From CAZOEL01 sp964578835 (lineage in GTDB: Bacteria > Desulfobacterota > Syntrophobacteria > Syntrophobacterales > Syntrophobacteraceae), in contig CAZOEL010000015.1 in assembly GCA_964578835.1 (NCBI GenBank), forward strand, positions 1-64,000: a stretch of 64,000 bases of DNA, in the 5' to 3' direction. Shown in pieces: positions 42,770 through 51,726 of this stretch. Position 1 is the stretch's first letter. Every line of letters begins with the position of its first letter. The notes beneath the pieces were generated by a model. The model ran no database searches, was not told the origin of the DNA, and saw only the letters and a program-made list of their open reading frames with translations. Position numbers and translations under genes: made by a program.

Positions 42770-44554
42770 ATGTCCTATCTCGTAATAGCAAGAAAATGGC
42801 GTCCTCAGACCTTTTCAGAGGTAGTCGGTCAGCCTCACGTCATCAGGACGCTTCAAAACGCGGTGAGCTCAAAACGCATCGCTCATGCCTATCTCTTCAC
42901 CGGCTCCCGTGGAGTCGGCAAGACTTCGGTGGCCAGAATTCTTGCAAAGGCTCTCAACTGCAGCCAGGGGCCTTCTCCATTTCCCTGCAATGCATGCTCC
43001 AATTGCAGGGAGATCACCCAGGGGAGCTCGGTGGATGTCCTCGAAGTCGATGGCGCTTCCAATCGTGGAATAGACAGCATCCGGGAGCTTCGCGAGACCG
43101 TGAGGTACCGGCCGGCAAAGAGCGCTTATAAAGTCTACATTATCGATGAAGTGCATATGCTCACCACAGAGGCTTTCAATGCTCTCCTGAAAACGCTCGA
43201 GGAGCCGCCCGAGCATGTGCTTTTCATCTTTGCGACCACCGAGCCGCACAAAATCCCATCGACCATTCTGAGCCGGTGCCAGCGCTTTGATTTCCGTCGC
43301 ATTCCAACGCCGCAGCTTGTCAAGCACCTTCAGGATATTATCGCGCAGGAGAAAGTCGAGCTTTCGGAATCGGTGCTCTATGCTGTCGCCAGAGAGGCCG
43401 ACGGCAGCATGCGGGACGCTCAGAGTCTTCTCGAGCAGGTTATGGCTTTTGCTGGAGACGATATAGGCGACGAGGAGATCCTCGATGTTCTGGGCGTTGT
43501 GGACACGCGAAGCGTTCATCGCGCCGCTGAAGCCGTTTTGGCCGGGGATGCGCGAACCTGTCTCGATGTGGTCGGCGATTTGTACAAGCGGGGAATTGAC
43601 AGCAGGCGTTTTTGTCAGCATTTGTGCGACCATTTCCGGAACCTCCTTTTTGTGGCGCTCGGACGCAGTGAGGATGGCGCGCGCTCGGACCTGCCCGAAG
43701 AGGAATGGAAGCTTCTGCGGCAGCAGGCCGGTAAGGCTGCTCCCGATTCTCTCTACCTTTATTTTCAAATGGTCATGAAAGGCGAAGAGGAGATCCGGCG
43801 CTCCTCACTGCCGAGGATCAGCCTCGAGATGCTTTTGCTGCGTTTATCGCAGCTGCCCCGCCTGGAATCCCTGAATGCGGTGTTGGAAAGACTTTCCGCG
43901 GTCGAGAGCATGATCGCTGGAGATGTGCGCCCTTTGATCCCAAAGCCTTCGCCTGCGCCTCCCCCTAATGCTTCTTTTAACCGACCTCCTTCGGGCGACG
44001 GCAATTTCGCGCGCATCGACGCGCCTGCCATATCTACTCCCTCGGCTTCCGAACGGGCTTCTCAGACTCCGCAGCCCCCTCGGCCGCCGGAGGAGAGTCC
44101 GATCTCGCTCGATCCTGAGCTGCAGGCTTCCGGTTCGCCTGCTCCCCCGGCTTCACCTGCCGAAGCCCGAGATCGATGGCCGGCCTTCCTTCGCTGGCTT
44201 TCCGGGAGGGAGCCCATTCTTGCCGCGAAGCTCAATCACAGCAGGATAGTTTCAAATTCTGAAACAGCGCTGGACATTGAAGTGCTGGATGTTTATGAAG
44301 ATGCCGTCAAGGAGCCTCATGCTCTTGCTTTGCTTGCCGATGCTGCGGAAGCGTATTTCGGGGTGAGGCTCGCCTGGACCGTTCGCAGCAGATCTTCTCT
44401 TCAACCCGCGGTGGAAGAGCCCGATAAGCCGAAGCCCTCGAAGGTGAACCCAAAGCGCCTTGTTATGGAGAATCCCGTGGTGCAGCAGGCTATGGAGATC
44501 CTGGGGGGAGAATTGATCGACATTCGTATTCTCAAAGGGACGGGAGATCGGTGA
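42770..44554 (+). CDS. dnaX: DNA polymerase III gamma/tau subunit
   Basis: The clamp-loader ATPase. From ATG 42770 the product begins MSYLVIARKWRPQTFSEVVG, the usual start, with 594 residues; in-frame ATGs at 42749 and 42686 are alternatives. Walker A is GSRGVGKTSVA, the zinc module CNCSQ..CNACSNC is present, Walker B/DExx is IIDEVHML and the sensor region ATTEPHKIPSTILSRCQRF. A Pro/Ser/Ala-rich linker (about residues 410-480) leads to a C-terminal tau-like domain. I do not see an obvious A-rich slippery site for gamma production. Followed by ybaB and recR, a conserved order. Confidence 0.97.
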   Translation: MSYLVIARKWRPQTFSEVVGQPHVIRTLQNAVSSKRIAHAYLFTGSRGVGKTSVARILAKALNCSQGPSPFPCNACSNCREITQGSSVDVLEVDGASNRGIDSIRELRETVRYRPAKSAYKVYIIDEVHMLTTEAFNALLKTLEEPPEHVLFIFATTEPHKIPSTILSRCQRFDFRRIPTPQLVKHLQDIIAQEKVELSESVLYAVAREADGSMRDAQSLLEQVMAFAGDDIGDEEILDVLGVVDTRSVHRAAEAVLAGDARTCLDVVGDLYKRGIDSRRFCQHLCDHFRNLLFVALGRSEDGARSDLPEEEWKLLRQQAGKAAPDSLYLYFQMVMKGEEEIRRSSLPRISLEMLLLRLSQLPRLESLNAVLERLSAVESMIAGDVRPLIPKPSPAPPPNASFNRPPSGDGNFARIDAPAISTPSASERASQTPQPPRPPEESPISLDPELQASGSPAPPASPAEARDRWPAFLRWLSGREPILAAKLNHSRIVSNSETALDIEVLDVYEDAVKEPHALALLADAAEAYFGVRLAWTVRSRSSLQPAVEEPDKPKPSKVNPKRLVMENPVVQQAMEILGGELIDIRILKGTGDR

Positions 44555-44736
44555 GAACGGCGCAAGCTTTCTGCGCGCCGAAGGAGAGGATTGCCGCCGT
44601 TTATGCTCTCTATCGGACTTATATTTTAGTTGTAATCGCGGATAAGCTCAGAAAAATTGTTGTTGTTCCGATTGCTTGTGCTAAGTGTGAATTGAAGCTG
44701 ATTCGATGCTGACTTTTTCCATCAGGAGGAATATTC

Positions 44737-45063
44737 ATGGTTAAAGGATTCAATCCCATGCAGCAGGTCAAGGCTTTACAGGATAAAATGGCCAAGATGC
44801 AGGAAGAATTGAGTAAAAAAACCGTAGAAGCCACAGCCGGCGGCGGAATGGTTGCGGTGGTCGTCAATGGCAAGCAAGAGCTTTTGAGCATAAAGATCGA
44901 GCCCCAGGTGGTGGACCCGCAGGATGTTGAAATGTTGCAGGATCTCATCGTCGCTGCGATCAATGACGGAATGAGAAAGGCGCAGGAGCTTGCCTCCGAG
45001 GAAATGTCGAAACTGGCGGGCGGTCTGAATATCCCGGGACTAAAGTTGCCGGGGCTCTTCTAA
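44737..45063 (+). CDS. YbaB/EbfC nucleoid-associated protein
   Basis: A 108-residue DNA-binding dimer-forming protein: MQQVKALQDKMAKMQEELSK coiled coil, then TAGGGMVAVVVNGKQELLSIKI and the helical VEMLQDLIVAAINDGMRKAQ. GGAGGA precedes the ATG. Lies between dnaX (182 bp) and recR (19 bp), the usual conserved triad. Confidence 0.95.
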   Translation: MVKGFNPMQQVKALQDKMAKMQEELSKKTVEATAGGGMVAVVVNGKQELLSIKIEPQVVDPQDVEMLQDLIVAAINDGMRKAQELASEEMSKLAGGLNIPGLKLPGLF

Positions 45064-45082
45064 AATCGGCTAAGGCGGGCGC

Positions 45083-45685
45083 ATGAACGCGTATCCATCG
45101 ATTCTCAATAATCTCATCCGACTCTTGAGCAGACTCCCCGGTCTTGGGGAAAAAAGCGCCACCCGGATAGCCATGCATATTTTGAGGGCGTCCAAGGAAG
45201 ACGCGGACGCCCTGGCGGAGGCGATTCAACAGGTAAAGACCAAGATCCGCACCTGCTCGAGGTGCTTCAATTTTACCGATGCGGAGCTTTGCTCCTTTTG
45301 CGCCGACCCGAATCGGGACATAGGAGTGCTGTGCGTCGTGGAAGGCACTGCCGATCTCCTGTCCATCGAGCAATCAGGGGGCTTCAAAGGGCGCTACCAT
45401 GTTCTTCAGGGAGTCTTGGCGCCACTCGAGGCGGTCGGACCGGAAGACATCAGGATCCGAGAGCTTCTAGATCGTCTGAATGAAGAAAAGGTCAAGGAAG
45501 TCATCATCGCAACCAATCCGAGCAACGAAGGCGAGGCGACGGCCCACTATTTATCCAAGCTCTTAAAGGATAAAGGAGTGAGAGTTTCTCGCATTGCCTA
45601 TGGCATTCCGATGGGAGGCGATCTCAAATATACCGATCGGATCACTGTCGAGCGCGCCTTGAAGGGAAGACAGTCATTCGATTGA
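45083..45685 (+). CDS. recR: Recombination protein RecR
   Basis: A 200-residue protein of the RecFOR repair pathway. LIRLLSRLPGLGEKSATRIA is the helix-hairpin-helix, CSRCFNFTDAELCSFC the zinc finger (four Cys), and VLCVVEGTADLLSIEQSGGFKGRYHVLQG the Toprim domain with conserved Glu. Length standard. A 497-bp non-coding spacer follows, containing GC-rich hairpin sequence (about 46012-46037) and the promoter of the por operon, whose elements I could not place. Confidence 0.97.
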   Translation: MNAYPSILNNLIRLLSRLPGLGEKSATRIAMHILRASKEDADALAEAIQQVKTKIRTCSRCFNFTDAELCSFCADPNRDIGVLCVVEGTADLLSIEQSGGFKGRYHVLQGVLAPLEAVGPEDIRIRELLDRLNEEKVKEVIIATNPSNEGEATAHYLSKLLKDKGVRVSRIAYGIPMGGDLKYTDRITVERALKGRQSFD

Positions 45686-46182
45686 TTCCTGCAAGGGGGC
45701 GGATTGAAAGTCATGCGAGGCTGGGAGTGTCGGCATATGTGAAATGAAGCAAAGATAGTTCTTTAATCGGTCCTTCTGACACAATGGGGGAGCCGGGATT
45801 GTGGCGCCTAAAACCGATTTCGCTCCGGATGGCGAGATCATGAGGCGAAAAATCCAGGCTCCGCCAAAGCTCGCGCCCCGCTTATCGTTCGCTTTTCCTC
45901 CCCGGTTTGCTCACGAATAGAGAAATGCTTTTTTGCATTGTCAAAATGCTCGAAAATTATGTCAGCTCATTGGAATCGCGCTCGTTAGCCCTTAAAATTA
46001 CCATGATCGTCAGGCGAGCTCGCCCTGCGGGCTTTTTCGCGCCGATGCGGCGTTGTCGAAATCATGCTCAGATGTTGAGATTATTACATAGCGCTTTCAA
46101 CCGGCATGACCTGCGCCTGAAGGAGATGGACTCCTTCGAGCTGAATGCAGTGATGAGGAATGCTGAAAGCAGAGAGGTGAAA

Positions 46183-46731
46183 ATGATCGAAATTCGTTTT
46201 CATGGACGAGGAGGCCAGGGAGCAGTGACGTCTGCCGAGCTCACCGCGCTGGCCGCAATTGAGGAAGGAAAATTCGCGCAGGCCTTTCCGAGCTTCGGGC
46301 CGGAGCGCCGAGGGGCGCCGGTCACGGCGTTCGTGCGGGTGAGCGAGAGCCCGATCCGCTCCCGGGAGAAGGTCTACAACCCGGACATTGTTGTCGTTCT
46401 CGACTCGTCGCTGCTGCAAATCGTCAACGTCGAAGCCGGTCTCAAGGATGGTGGCATGGTGGTTCTCAACACCAAAAAGAGCATAGAGGACATTCGCAAA
46501 GAAACCGGCATCAAGGCTCGCCTTGCTTTGGTGGATGCCTCAAGGATCGCAATGGAGACGATGCGCGTTCCAATCACCAACACGACCATGCTCGGAGCTT
46601 TGCTGAAAGCGGCGGGCCTCATGAGCATGAACGCGCTGCGCGCTCCCGTGCAGTACCGCTTCGGTCCCATTGCGGAGAAGAACCTGGCCGCCTGCAAACG
46701 AGCCTATGAAGAGACTTTCGTGGAGGAATAA
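46183..46731 (+). CDS. porG: Pyruvate:ferredoxin oxidoreductase-type gamma subunit
   Basis: A 182-residue catalytic-domain subunit: [20 protein letters not shown] and [18 protein letters not shown] are the family signatures. ATG 46183 follows AGAGAGGTGAA; the open frame upstream to 45907 has no coding character. First gene of a four-gene set, gamma-delta-alpha-beta, of a 2-oxoacid:ferredoxin oxidoreductase that converts pyruvate and CoA to acetyl-CoA and CO2 (or the reverse). Pyruvate as substrate is inferred from family likeness. Confidence 0.94.
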
Positions 46732-46734
46732 TCC

Positions 46735-47028
46735 GTGGCCAAAGAGACTGGTATTATTGGATGGAAAAAATTGGAGCTGGGAATTGCCATTGTCGATCCC
46801 GGTTCGGCCTGTGAGCTGAAGACGGGAGACTGGCGTTCCGTTCGCGCTGTGACGGACTTTGACAAATGCATCAAGTGTGGACGATGCTACATTTTCTGCC
46901 CGGATATGGTCTACAGCCGGAATGAGAAGGGCTATTACGAGCAGAACTATTACTATTGCAAAGGCTGCGGGATTTGCGCCAAGGAATGTCCTGTAGACGC
47001 AATCAAGATGGTGCAGGAGGGCGATTAG
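46735..47028 (+). CDS. porD: 2-oxoacid:ferredoxin oxidoreductase delta subunit (2[4Fe-4S])
   Basis: A 97-residue ferredoxin-like subunit with two clusters: CIKCGRCYIFCPD and CKGCGICAKECPV. Starts with GTG 46735, GGAGGA upstream, three bases after porG. Passes electrons from the TPP/Fe-S core to the external acceptor. Confidence 0.95.
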   Translation: MAKETGIIGWKKLELGIAIVDPGSACELKTGDWRSVRAVTDFDKCIKCGRCYIFCPDMVYSRNEKGYYEQNYYYCKGCGICAKECPVDAIKMVQEGD

Positions 47029-47029
47029 A

Positions 47030-48205
47030 ATGGCCAAACGAGTTGGAATGGAAGTCTCCATCGCCGCCGCCGAGGCAGTGGCGCTCGCGGACGTTGACGT
47101 GATCGCCGCATATCCCATTACGCCGCAAACCCACGTTGTGGAGCATCTCTCTGAGCTGGTTTCGAGCGGCCATCTGGATGCCGAATTTGTTCCGGTGGAA
47201 TCCGAGCACAGCGCTATGAGCACCTGCGTGGGGTCGTCCGCCGCCGGAGCGAGAACCTTCACATCGACAAGCTCTCAGGGCTACGCGCTCATGTCCGAGA
47301 TCTGCTACATCGCCGCAAGCCTGAGGCTGCCGATAGTCATGGTGACGGCCAACCGCGCCCTGAGCGCTCCCATAAACATCTGGAACGATCATTCGGATAT
47401 GATGATGGCTCGCGATACGGGCTGGATTCAAACCGTTGCGGAAAACGGGCAGGAAGTTGTGGACCTTGTATTTCACGCGTTCCGCGTGGCCGAAGATCAT
47501 CGGGTGCTGCTTCCGGTTATGGTCAATATGGACGGGTTCATCTTGAGCCATATGATCGAGCCCATTCTGATGCCCGACCAGGATGAAGTCAACCGGTACC
47601 TCCCGCCGTACAAGCCGAAGCTTCGACTGGATCCCAAGAATCCCGTGAGCATAGGCCCGGTGGGAATGCCCGACGTTTACACCGAAGCGAAAAAGACCCA
47701 GGATGAGGTTCTCAAAGGCTCCAAGGCTGTCATTGTTGAGGCCTGGAAAGAATACGGAGATCAGTTCGGGCGCTACTACAAGCCCGTTGAAACTTACAAA
47801 TCCGAAGATGCGGAAATCATCCTCATCACCATGGGAAGCATTTCGGAAACGGCCATGACGGCGATCGACTCGATGCGGGATGAAGGGAAGAAGGTGGGGC
47901 TCGTTCGCATTCGTTTGTGGAGGCCGTTTCCCGCCGATGAGCTTTTCGAAGCCATCAAGGGCGCTAAAACGTTAGCTGCAATCGACCGCGCTCTCACTTT
48001 GAACGGGATTTGCGGCCCTGTTTGCGCTGAAATAAAGGCTACGCTTTACGACCGCGGCCTGCATCCATACATCAAGAATTATATTGCCGGCTTGGGCGGC
48101 AGGGATGTCACGAGGGACGACTTCATTCAGATGGCGTCAGGCGCGGCCGATGCGGCGGCCAAGGGCGATCCGATGGGCTATGAGATCATAAATGTGAAAG
48201 AATAA
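47030..48205 (+). CDS. porA: 2-oxoacid:ferredoxin oxidoreductase alpha subunit
   Basis: A 391-residue subunit. MEVSIAAAEAVALADVDVIAAYPITPQTH is the typical pyrimidine-binding start; PVESEHSAMSTCVGSSAAGARTFTSTSSQG and the C-terminal domain (LIRIRLWRPFPADEL-like) follow. GGAGGG precedes ATG 47030, overlapping closely with the porD stop. Binds TPP at the interface with the beta subunit. Confidence 0.95.
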   Translation: MAKRVGMEVSIAAAEAVALADVDVIAAYPITPQTHVVEHLSELVSSGHLDAEFVPVESEHSAMSTCVGSSAAGARTFTSTSSQGYALMSEICYIAASLRLPIVMVTANRALSAPINIWNDHSDMMMARDTGWIQTVAENGQEVVDLVFHAFRVAEDHRVLLPVMVNMDGFILSHMIEPILMPDQDEVNRYLPPYKPKLRLDPKNPVSIGPVGMPDVYTEAKKTQDEVLKGSKAVIVEAWKEYGDQFGRYYKPVETYKSEDAEIILITMGSISETAMTAIDSMRDEGKKVGLVRIRLWRPFPADELFEAIKGAKTLAAIDRALTLNGICGPVCAEIKATLYDRGLHPYIKNYIAGLGGRDVTRDDFIQMASGAADAAAKGDPMGYEIINVKE

Positions 48206-48227
48206 AGCCATACAAGGAATAGAATAT

Positions 48228-50612
48228 ATGGGACCCGAAGCTGAAGCATTGAAAGGTTTCAAGGGATTTCGACTGGCCCGCATGCCGGAAAGCGAGCCTC
48301 TCTCGCCCGGCCACAGAGCGTGTCAGGGATGCGGTGAAGTGCTGGCGTTGCGCATGGTGATGAAGGCTCTGGGCGAGAATGTGATCGTTGTGAGCGCCAC
48401 CGGGTGTATGGAGATTGTGACTTCTCCCTATCCGCAGACGGCGTGGAGAGTGCCGTGGCTTCACGTGGCCTTCGAGAACGCTTCCGCTGTGGCCAGTGGA
48501 GTCGAGTCCGCCTACAAGGCGCTGGCTCGCAAAGGAAAAATCGACAAAAACGATGTGGTGTTTCTTGCCTACGGAGGAGACGGAGCGACGGCGGATATCG
48601 GGCTTCAGTCTCTCAGCGGGGCGCTCGAGAGAGGACATAACTTCGTCTATGTCTGCCTCGATAATGAAGCCTATATGAACACGGGCATCCAGCGCTCTTC
48701 CTCCACCCCTTACGGGGCCATGACAACCACGTCGCCTCCCGGGAAGAAGAGTATCGGTCAGGCCACCTGGAAGAAGAATATGCCGGCCATCGTCGCCGCG
48801 CATGGGATTCCGTACGTCGCCACGGCTTCTCCCGCTTTTCCTGTGGACCTCATGAACAAGGTGAAAAAAGCGGCCATGATGCCCGGTCCCGCCTATGTTC
48901 ACATCTATTCGCCATGTCCGACCGGTTGGAGAGCTACCCCCGACATGAGCGTCGAGCTTGCGAGGCTTGCCGTCTTGAGTCATGTTTTTCCACTCTTTGA
49001 GGTGATCAACGGAAAGTGGGTGCTCTCCATGTCGGAGCGCGCCTCCTGCGGAGCTGCATGTCCTGCAGGAATAGATGTGCAAGGGTTCATTTCTCTCATC
49101 GCGCATGGGCGTTTCGGCGAAGCGCTCCAGCACATAAAGCAGGACAATCCGCTCCCCGCCATTTGCGGGCGCGTGTGCCATCATCCGTGCGAGTTCGTCT
49201 GCGGCCGTTCGGAAACCGAAGGAGCTGTGGCCATCGAGTTCCTGAAGCGATTCGTCGCGGATCTCGATCTCAATAGCGTTGAAACGTACGCGCCGACAAA
49301 GAAGACGGCTAAGAACAAAAAAGTGGCCATCATAGGCGCAGGCCCCGGAGGGCTTACCGCCGCCTATTATCTTGCCGTGGAAGGCTACCAGGTAACCATA
49401 TTCGAGGCGATGCCGGAGCCCGGCGGATGGCTTACCTACGGGATACCCGAATTCCGGCTGCCGCGAAAGACCATGAACGCCGAATTCGACGTCATTCGCA
49501 AGCTCGGCGTGGAGATCAAGACGGGAATAAAGGTCGGAGCCGATGTGACGATCGATGACCTCAGAAGCCAGGGATTCAAGGCTTTCTTCATCGCCGTGGG
49601 CGTGCAGAAAAGCTTGAAGCTGGGGATTCCCGGAGAAGATCTCGGGGGGGTGTTCGCGGGCGGAGATTTTCTGAAGCAGGCCAATATGGGTGCGGTCAAA
49701 GGTCTTGGAAAACGCGTGGTCATAGTCGGCGGCGGAAACGTGGCGATGGATTCGGCCCGGATGGCTCTTCGCCTGGGAGCTGAGGAGGTTCGGGTGCTCT
49801 ATCGCAGAAGCCGTCAGGAAATGCCCGCGGGCGAGGAAGAAATCGTCGAGGCTGAGGAAGAGGGGATCAAGTTCGATTTTCTTACCGCTCCTCTCCAGGC
49901 TCTCGGCGATGAGAACGGAAAAGTGAAGGGCGTTCGATGCATCAAGATGCAGCTGTGTGAGCCTGATGAAAGCGGTAGATGCCGCCCCGAGGCGATCGGC
50001 GGGTCGGAATTCGAAGTCGAGGCGGACACAATTATCGCCGCAATCGGTCTTTCTGCCGATCTTTCCATGTTCGAGAACGGCTCTCAGGATTCCGCCATCG
50101 AGATCACAAGCTGGGGCTCCATTGCTGTAGACCCGGTCACCTATGAGACGAGCATTCCCGGCATCTTTGCAGGCGGCGACGTCGTGACCGGAGCGTCCAC
50201 GGTAGTGGGCGCCATAGGGGCAGGAAAAGAAGTCGCCATCTCTATCGATCGCTACCTTGGCAGGAAAGATCTTGCGAAGGGGAGAGCTACAACCGGCGAC
50301 AAGTTGAATCTTCCGATGGCCAAATCCGCGATGACCGGCAGAAGATCCGCGATGGATAAGCTTCCGGGAGAAGAGCGAAAGCGCACCCGTGAAGAAGTGC
50401 ATGTCGGATACACCGAAGAGCAGGCCGTCCAGGAAGCGCGCTGTTGCCTCAATTGCGGCATTACCCGCTTTGACGAACAGAAGGTGACGGTTGCCGATTA
50501 CTTCAAGGGGCAGCGACGCTTCCGCCACCTTACAGACGCCGAAATAGCCAAGATCCAGGCAAGAGTGGACGCCGAGTACGAAGAGTTGCTCGAACGTTGC
50601 GGTCAAAAATAA
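48228..50612 (+). CDS. PorB beta subunit fused to GltD/NfnB-like NAD(P)H flavoprotein
   Basis: A 794-residue fusion. Residues 1 to about 255 are PorB: HRACQGCGEVL and SATGCMEIV hold Fe-S ligands, AYGGDGATADIGLQSL and LDNEAYMNTGIQRS bind TPP. From about 265 follows a GltD-type module: a Fer4_20 domain (SCGAACPAGIDVQGF, CGRVCHHPCEFVC), an FAD Rossmann motif VAIIGAGPGGLTAAYYLA (about 364), an NAD(P) motif VVIVGGGNVAMDSA (about 496), and the closing GIFAGGDVVTGASTVVGAIGAG. AAGGAA precedes the ATG. The reading frame is continuous across the junction. It suggests that electrons from pyruvate oxidation can be exchanged directly with NAD(P). Confidence 0.93.
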   Translation: MGPEAEALKGFKGFRLARMPESEPLSPGHRACQGCGEVLALRMVMKALGENVIVVSATGCMEIVTSPYPQTAWRVPWLHVAFENASAVASGVESAYKALARKGKIDKNDVVFLAYGGDGATADIGLQSLSGALERGHNFVYVCLDNEAYMNTGIQRSSSTPYGAMTTTSPPGKKSIGQATWKKNMPAIVAAHGIPYVATASPAFPVDLMNKVKKAAMMPGPAYVHIYSPCPTGWRATPDMSVELARLAVLSHVFPLFEVINGKWVLSMSERASCGAACPAGIDVQGFISLIAHGRFGEALQHIKQDNPLPAICGRVCHHPCEFVCGRSETEGAVAIEFLKRFVADLDLNSVETYAPTKKTAKNKKVAIIGAGPGGLTAAYYLAVEGYQVTIFEAMPEPGGWLTYGIPEFRLPRKTMNAEFDVIRKLGVEIKTGIKVGADVTIDDLRSQGFKAFFIAVGVQKSLKLGIPGEDLGGVFAGGDFLKQANMGAVKGLGKRVVIVGGGNVAMDSARMALRLGAEEVRVLYRRSRQEMPAGEEEIVEAEEEGIKFDFLTAPLQALGDENGKVKGVRCIKMQLCEPDESGRCRPEAIGGSEFEVEADTIIAAIGLSADLSMFENGSQDSAIEITSWGSIAVDPVTYETSIPGIFAGGDVVTGASTVVGAIGAGKEVAISIDRYLGRKDLAKGRATTGDKLNLPMAKSAMTGRRSAMDKLPGEERKRTREEVHVGYTEEQAVQEARCCLNCGITRFDEQKVTVADYFKGQRRFRHLTDAEIAKIQARVDAEYEELLERCGQK

Positions 50613-50679
50613 AAAGATGATCTTTTTATTTGACAAACGAAGGATGCTTTGATAGAAAACGCTTCTCGTTTGAGCGTGT

Positions 50680-50755
50680 TCCCCGGTAGCTCAACCGGCA
50701 GAGCGGGTGGCTGTTAACCACTAGGTTGGCGGTTCGAGTCCGTCCCGGGGAGCCA
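50680..50755 (+). tRNA. tRNA-Asn (GTT)
   Basis: TCCCCGG acceptor pairs with CCGGGGA; D arm GCTC-AACCGGCA-GAGC; anticodon loop CTGTTAA with anticodon GTT; T arm GGCGG-TTCGAGT-CCGTC; encoded CCA. A likely integration site: a serine recombinase remnant abuts its 3' side. Confidence 0.97.
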
Positions 50756-50759
50756 GAAA

Positions 50760-51085
50760 TCAATAAGGCCGTTTTCCGAAAGGGAAGCGGCCTTTTTTTG
50801 CTGGCGCTCAATATTTGTAAACGCCAGTAAATCAAAAGGTTTTCGGTAATTGGGGATGAGTTTACCGTTCTTCCAGATGGAGTTCGAGCACACAAAATTC
50901 AGTAGACGGCGCTTTTCGTGGGGATCTTGTTTTTCATAAAGTAATACAGTATGTTGCGTAAGTTCGATCAACCGAATCCCTTCATCAAGCTATGCTCGGT
51001 TGACGTTTAATGCTTTTCTATTTTGCTTGGTATATCTTCCTATTTCCTCCTCTACTGGCTACTTTTCTGCTCATAAAACTCTCTG
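50760..51085 (-). pseudogene. Remnant of a serine site-specific recombinase (C-terminus)
   Basis: On the minus strand the translation reads KQNRKALNVNRA, a TAG, then LDEGIRLIELTQHTVLLYEK and RRLLNFVCSNSIWKNGKLIP, then YRKPFDLLAFTN, and finally runs antisense through the tRNA. This is the standard C-terminal end of large serine recombinases (typical pattern RSYLDEGIRLLELAQ ... EKRRLLNFVLSN.TWKDG.L.P.FRQPFDLLA). Upstream an in-frame TAG and further stops (about 51065) and loss of the catalytic N-terminal domain show that it is dead. It marks an old integration event at this tRNA. Confidence 0.8.
50764..50799 (+). terminator. Intrinsic terminator of tRNA-Asn
   Basis: AAGGCCG-TTTTCC-GAAA-GGGAAG-CGGCCTT followed by a T-run. 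Directly after the tRNA gene and overlapping the antisense recombinase remnant. Confidence 0.85.
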
Positions 51086-51115
51086 GCGTTGTCTGGGGCA
51101 ATCTGAAGAGCACCT

Positions 51116-51481
51116 CTATGTCTCCTGTCCACTTGTTCGTCGTCCCAAGATTTCACGAGCAAAGTCTATAATGCGATCGAGTTGTTCTTCCGTAGGATCG
51201 GATCTGTGAATTAAACGAATAAATTCGAGCACCTTAGGATTTTCATTCATGAGTTCAGATATTTCTGGATCTGTGGAAGCTGATAGCCGGAAGAGTACAT
51301 CCGGGTCTGCAGCCAAGACTTTCGCAAGGTTCTTGATGACTTCCGGTTTCGGGGGCCTTTCCTTGCCGCGCTCGATCCGACTCAGGTAAGCAGGGGAGAT
51401 CCCCCCTTGAGCGGCAGTCTCTCTAAGGCCCATATCTCGTGCGATTCGAAGGTTTCGAAGGGTCTCACCAAAGTTATTCAT
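51116..51481 (-). CDS. XRE-family transcriptional regulator (MAD1-like)
   Basis: A 121-residue protein. The helix-turn-helix is in residues 1-65 (LRNLRIARDMGLRETAAQGG, ISPAYLSRIERGKERPP), followed by a helical tail (PTEEQLDRIIDFAREILGRR). ATG 51481 is preceded by AAGGAGAT; the frame is open ten codons upstream. It is divergent from the methylase operon and the most likely regulator of the island. In MADS loci a helix-turn-helix gene (MAD1) is part of the set. Confidence 0.88.
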   Translation of the reverse strand: MNNFGETLRNLRIARDMGLRETAAQGGISPAYLSRIERGKERPPKPEVIKNLAKVLAADPDVLFRLSASTDPEISELMNENPKVLEFIRLIHRSDPTEEQLDRIIDFAREILGRRTSGQET

Positions 51482-51497
51482 TTCATCTCCTTGTTCT

Positions 51498-51537
51498 GTG
51501 TTGCATAACACTAAACAACCTGCTATCTTTTTGTCAA
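51498..51537 (-). promoter_or_regulatory. Promoter and candidate operator of the XRE gene
   Basis: Minus-strand TTGACA (51532-51537) lies 16-17 bases before a weak -10 (TTTAGT). A 14-bp inverted repeat GTGTT-GCAT-AACAC (51498-51511) lies between the -10 and the ribosome-binding site, a good position for autoregulation by the XRE protein. Confidence 0.5.
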
Positions 51538-51726
51538 GTTTTTATTTGAAGCGGAATTCTAATAGTTCTATGTTGAGATGAAGCGACATTGGGCGCCCTC
51601 CTCTGATTTTATAAGGTTTTTAGGTGGTTCCGTTGGGTGGCGACCAGAGATCAAAATTCGATCCTGGGCGGTATTTCTGCTGCCTTGCGACGATGATGCT
51701 CAGGCTTGATGCGCAGAGAGAGCGAA

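Noticed and set aside
42770..44554. Programmed frameshift in dnaX
   Set aside because: No A-rich slippery heptamer with a following hairpin was seen, and the frame is continuous to the tau-like C-terminus.
45907..46182. A 92-residue N-terminal extension of the PFOR gamma subunit
   Set aside because: The family begins at [13 protein letters not shown], a good ribosome-binding site precedes that ATG, and the upstream part includes hairpin sequence typical of a spacer.
48186..50636. An 816-codon minus-strand open frame opposite the por fusion gene
   Set aside because: It is the exact antisense of a gene with full domain content; its own translation shows no known domain and is rich in His, Arg and Gly as expected for a mirrored GC-rich gene.
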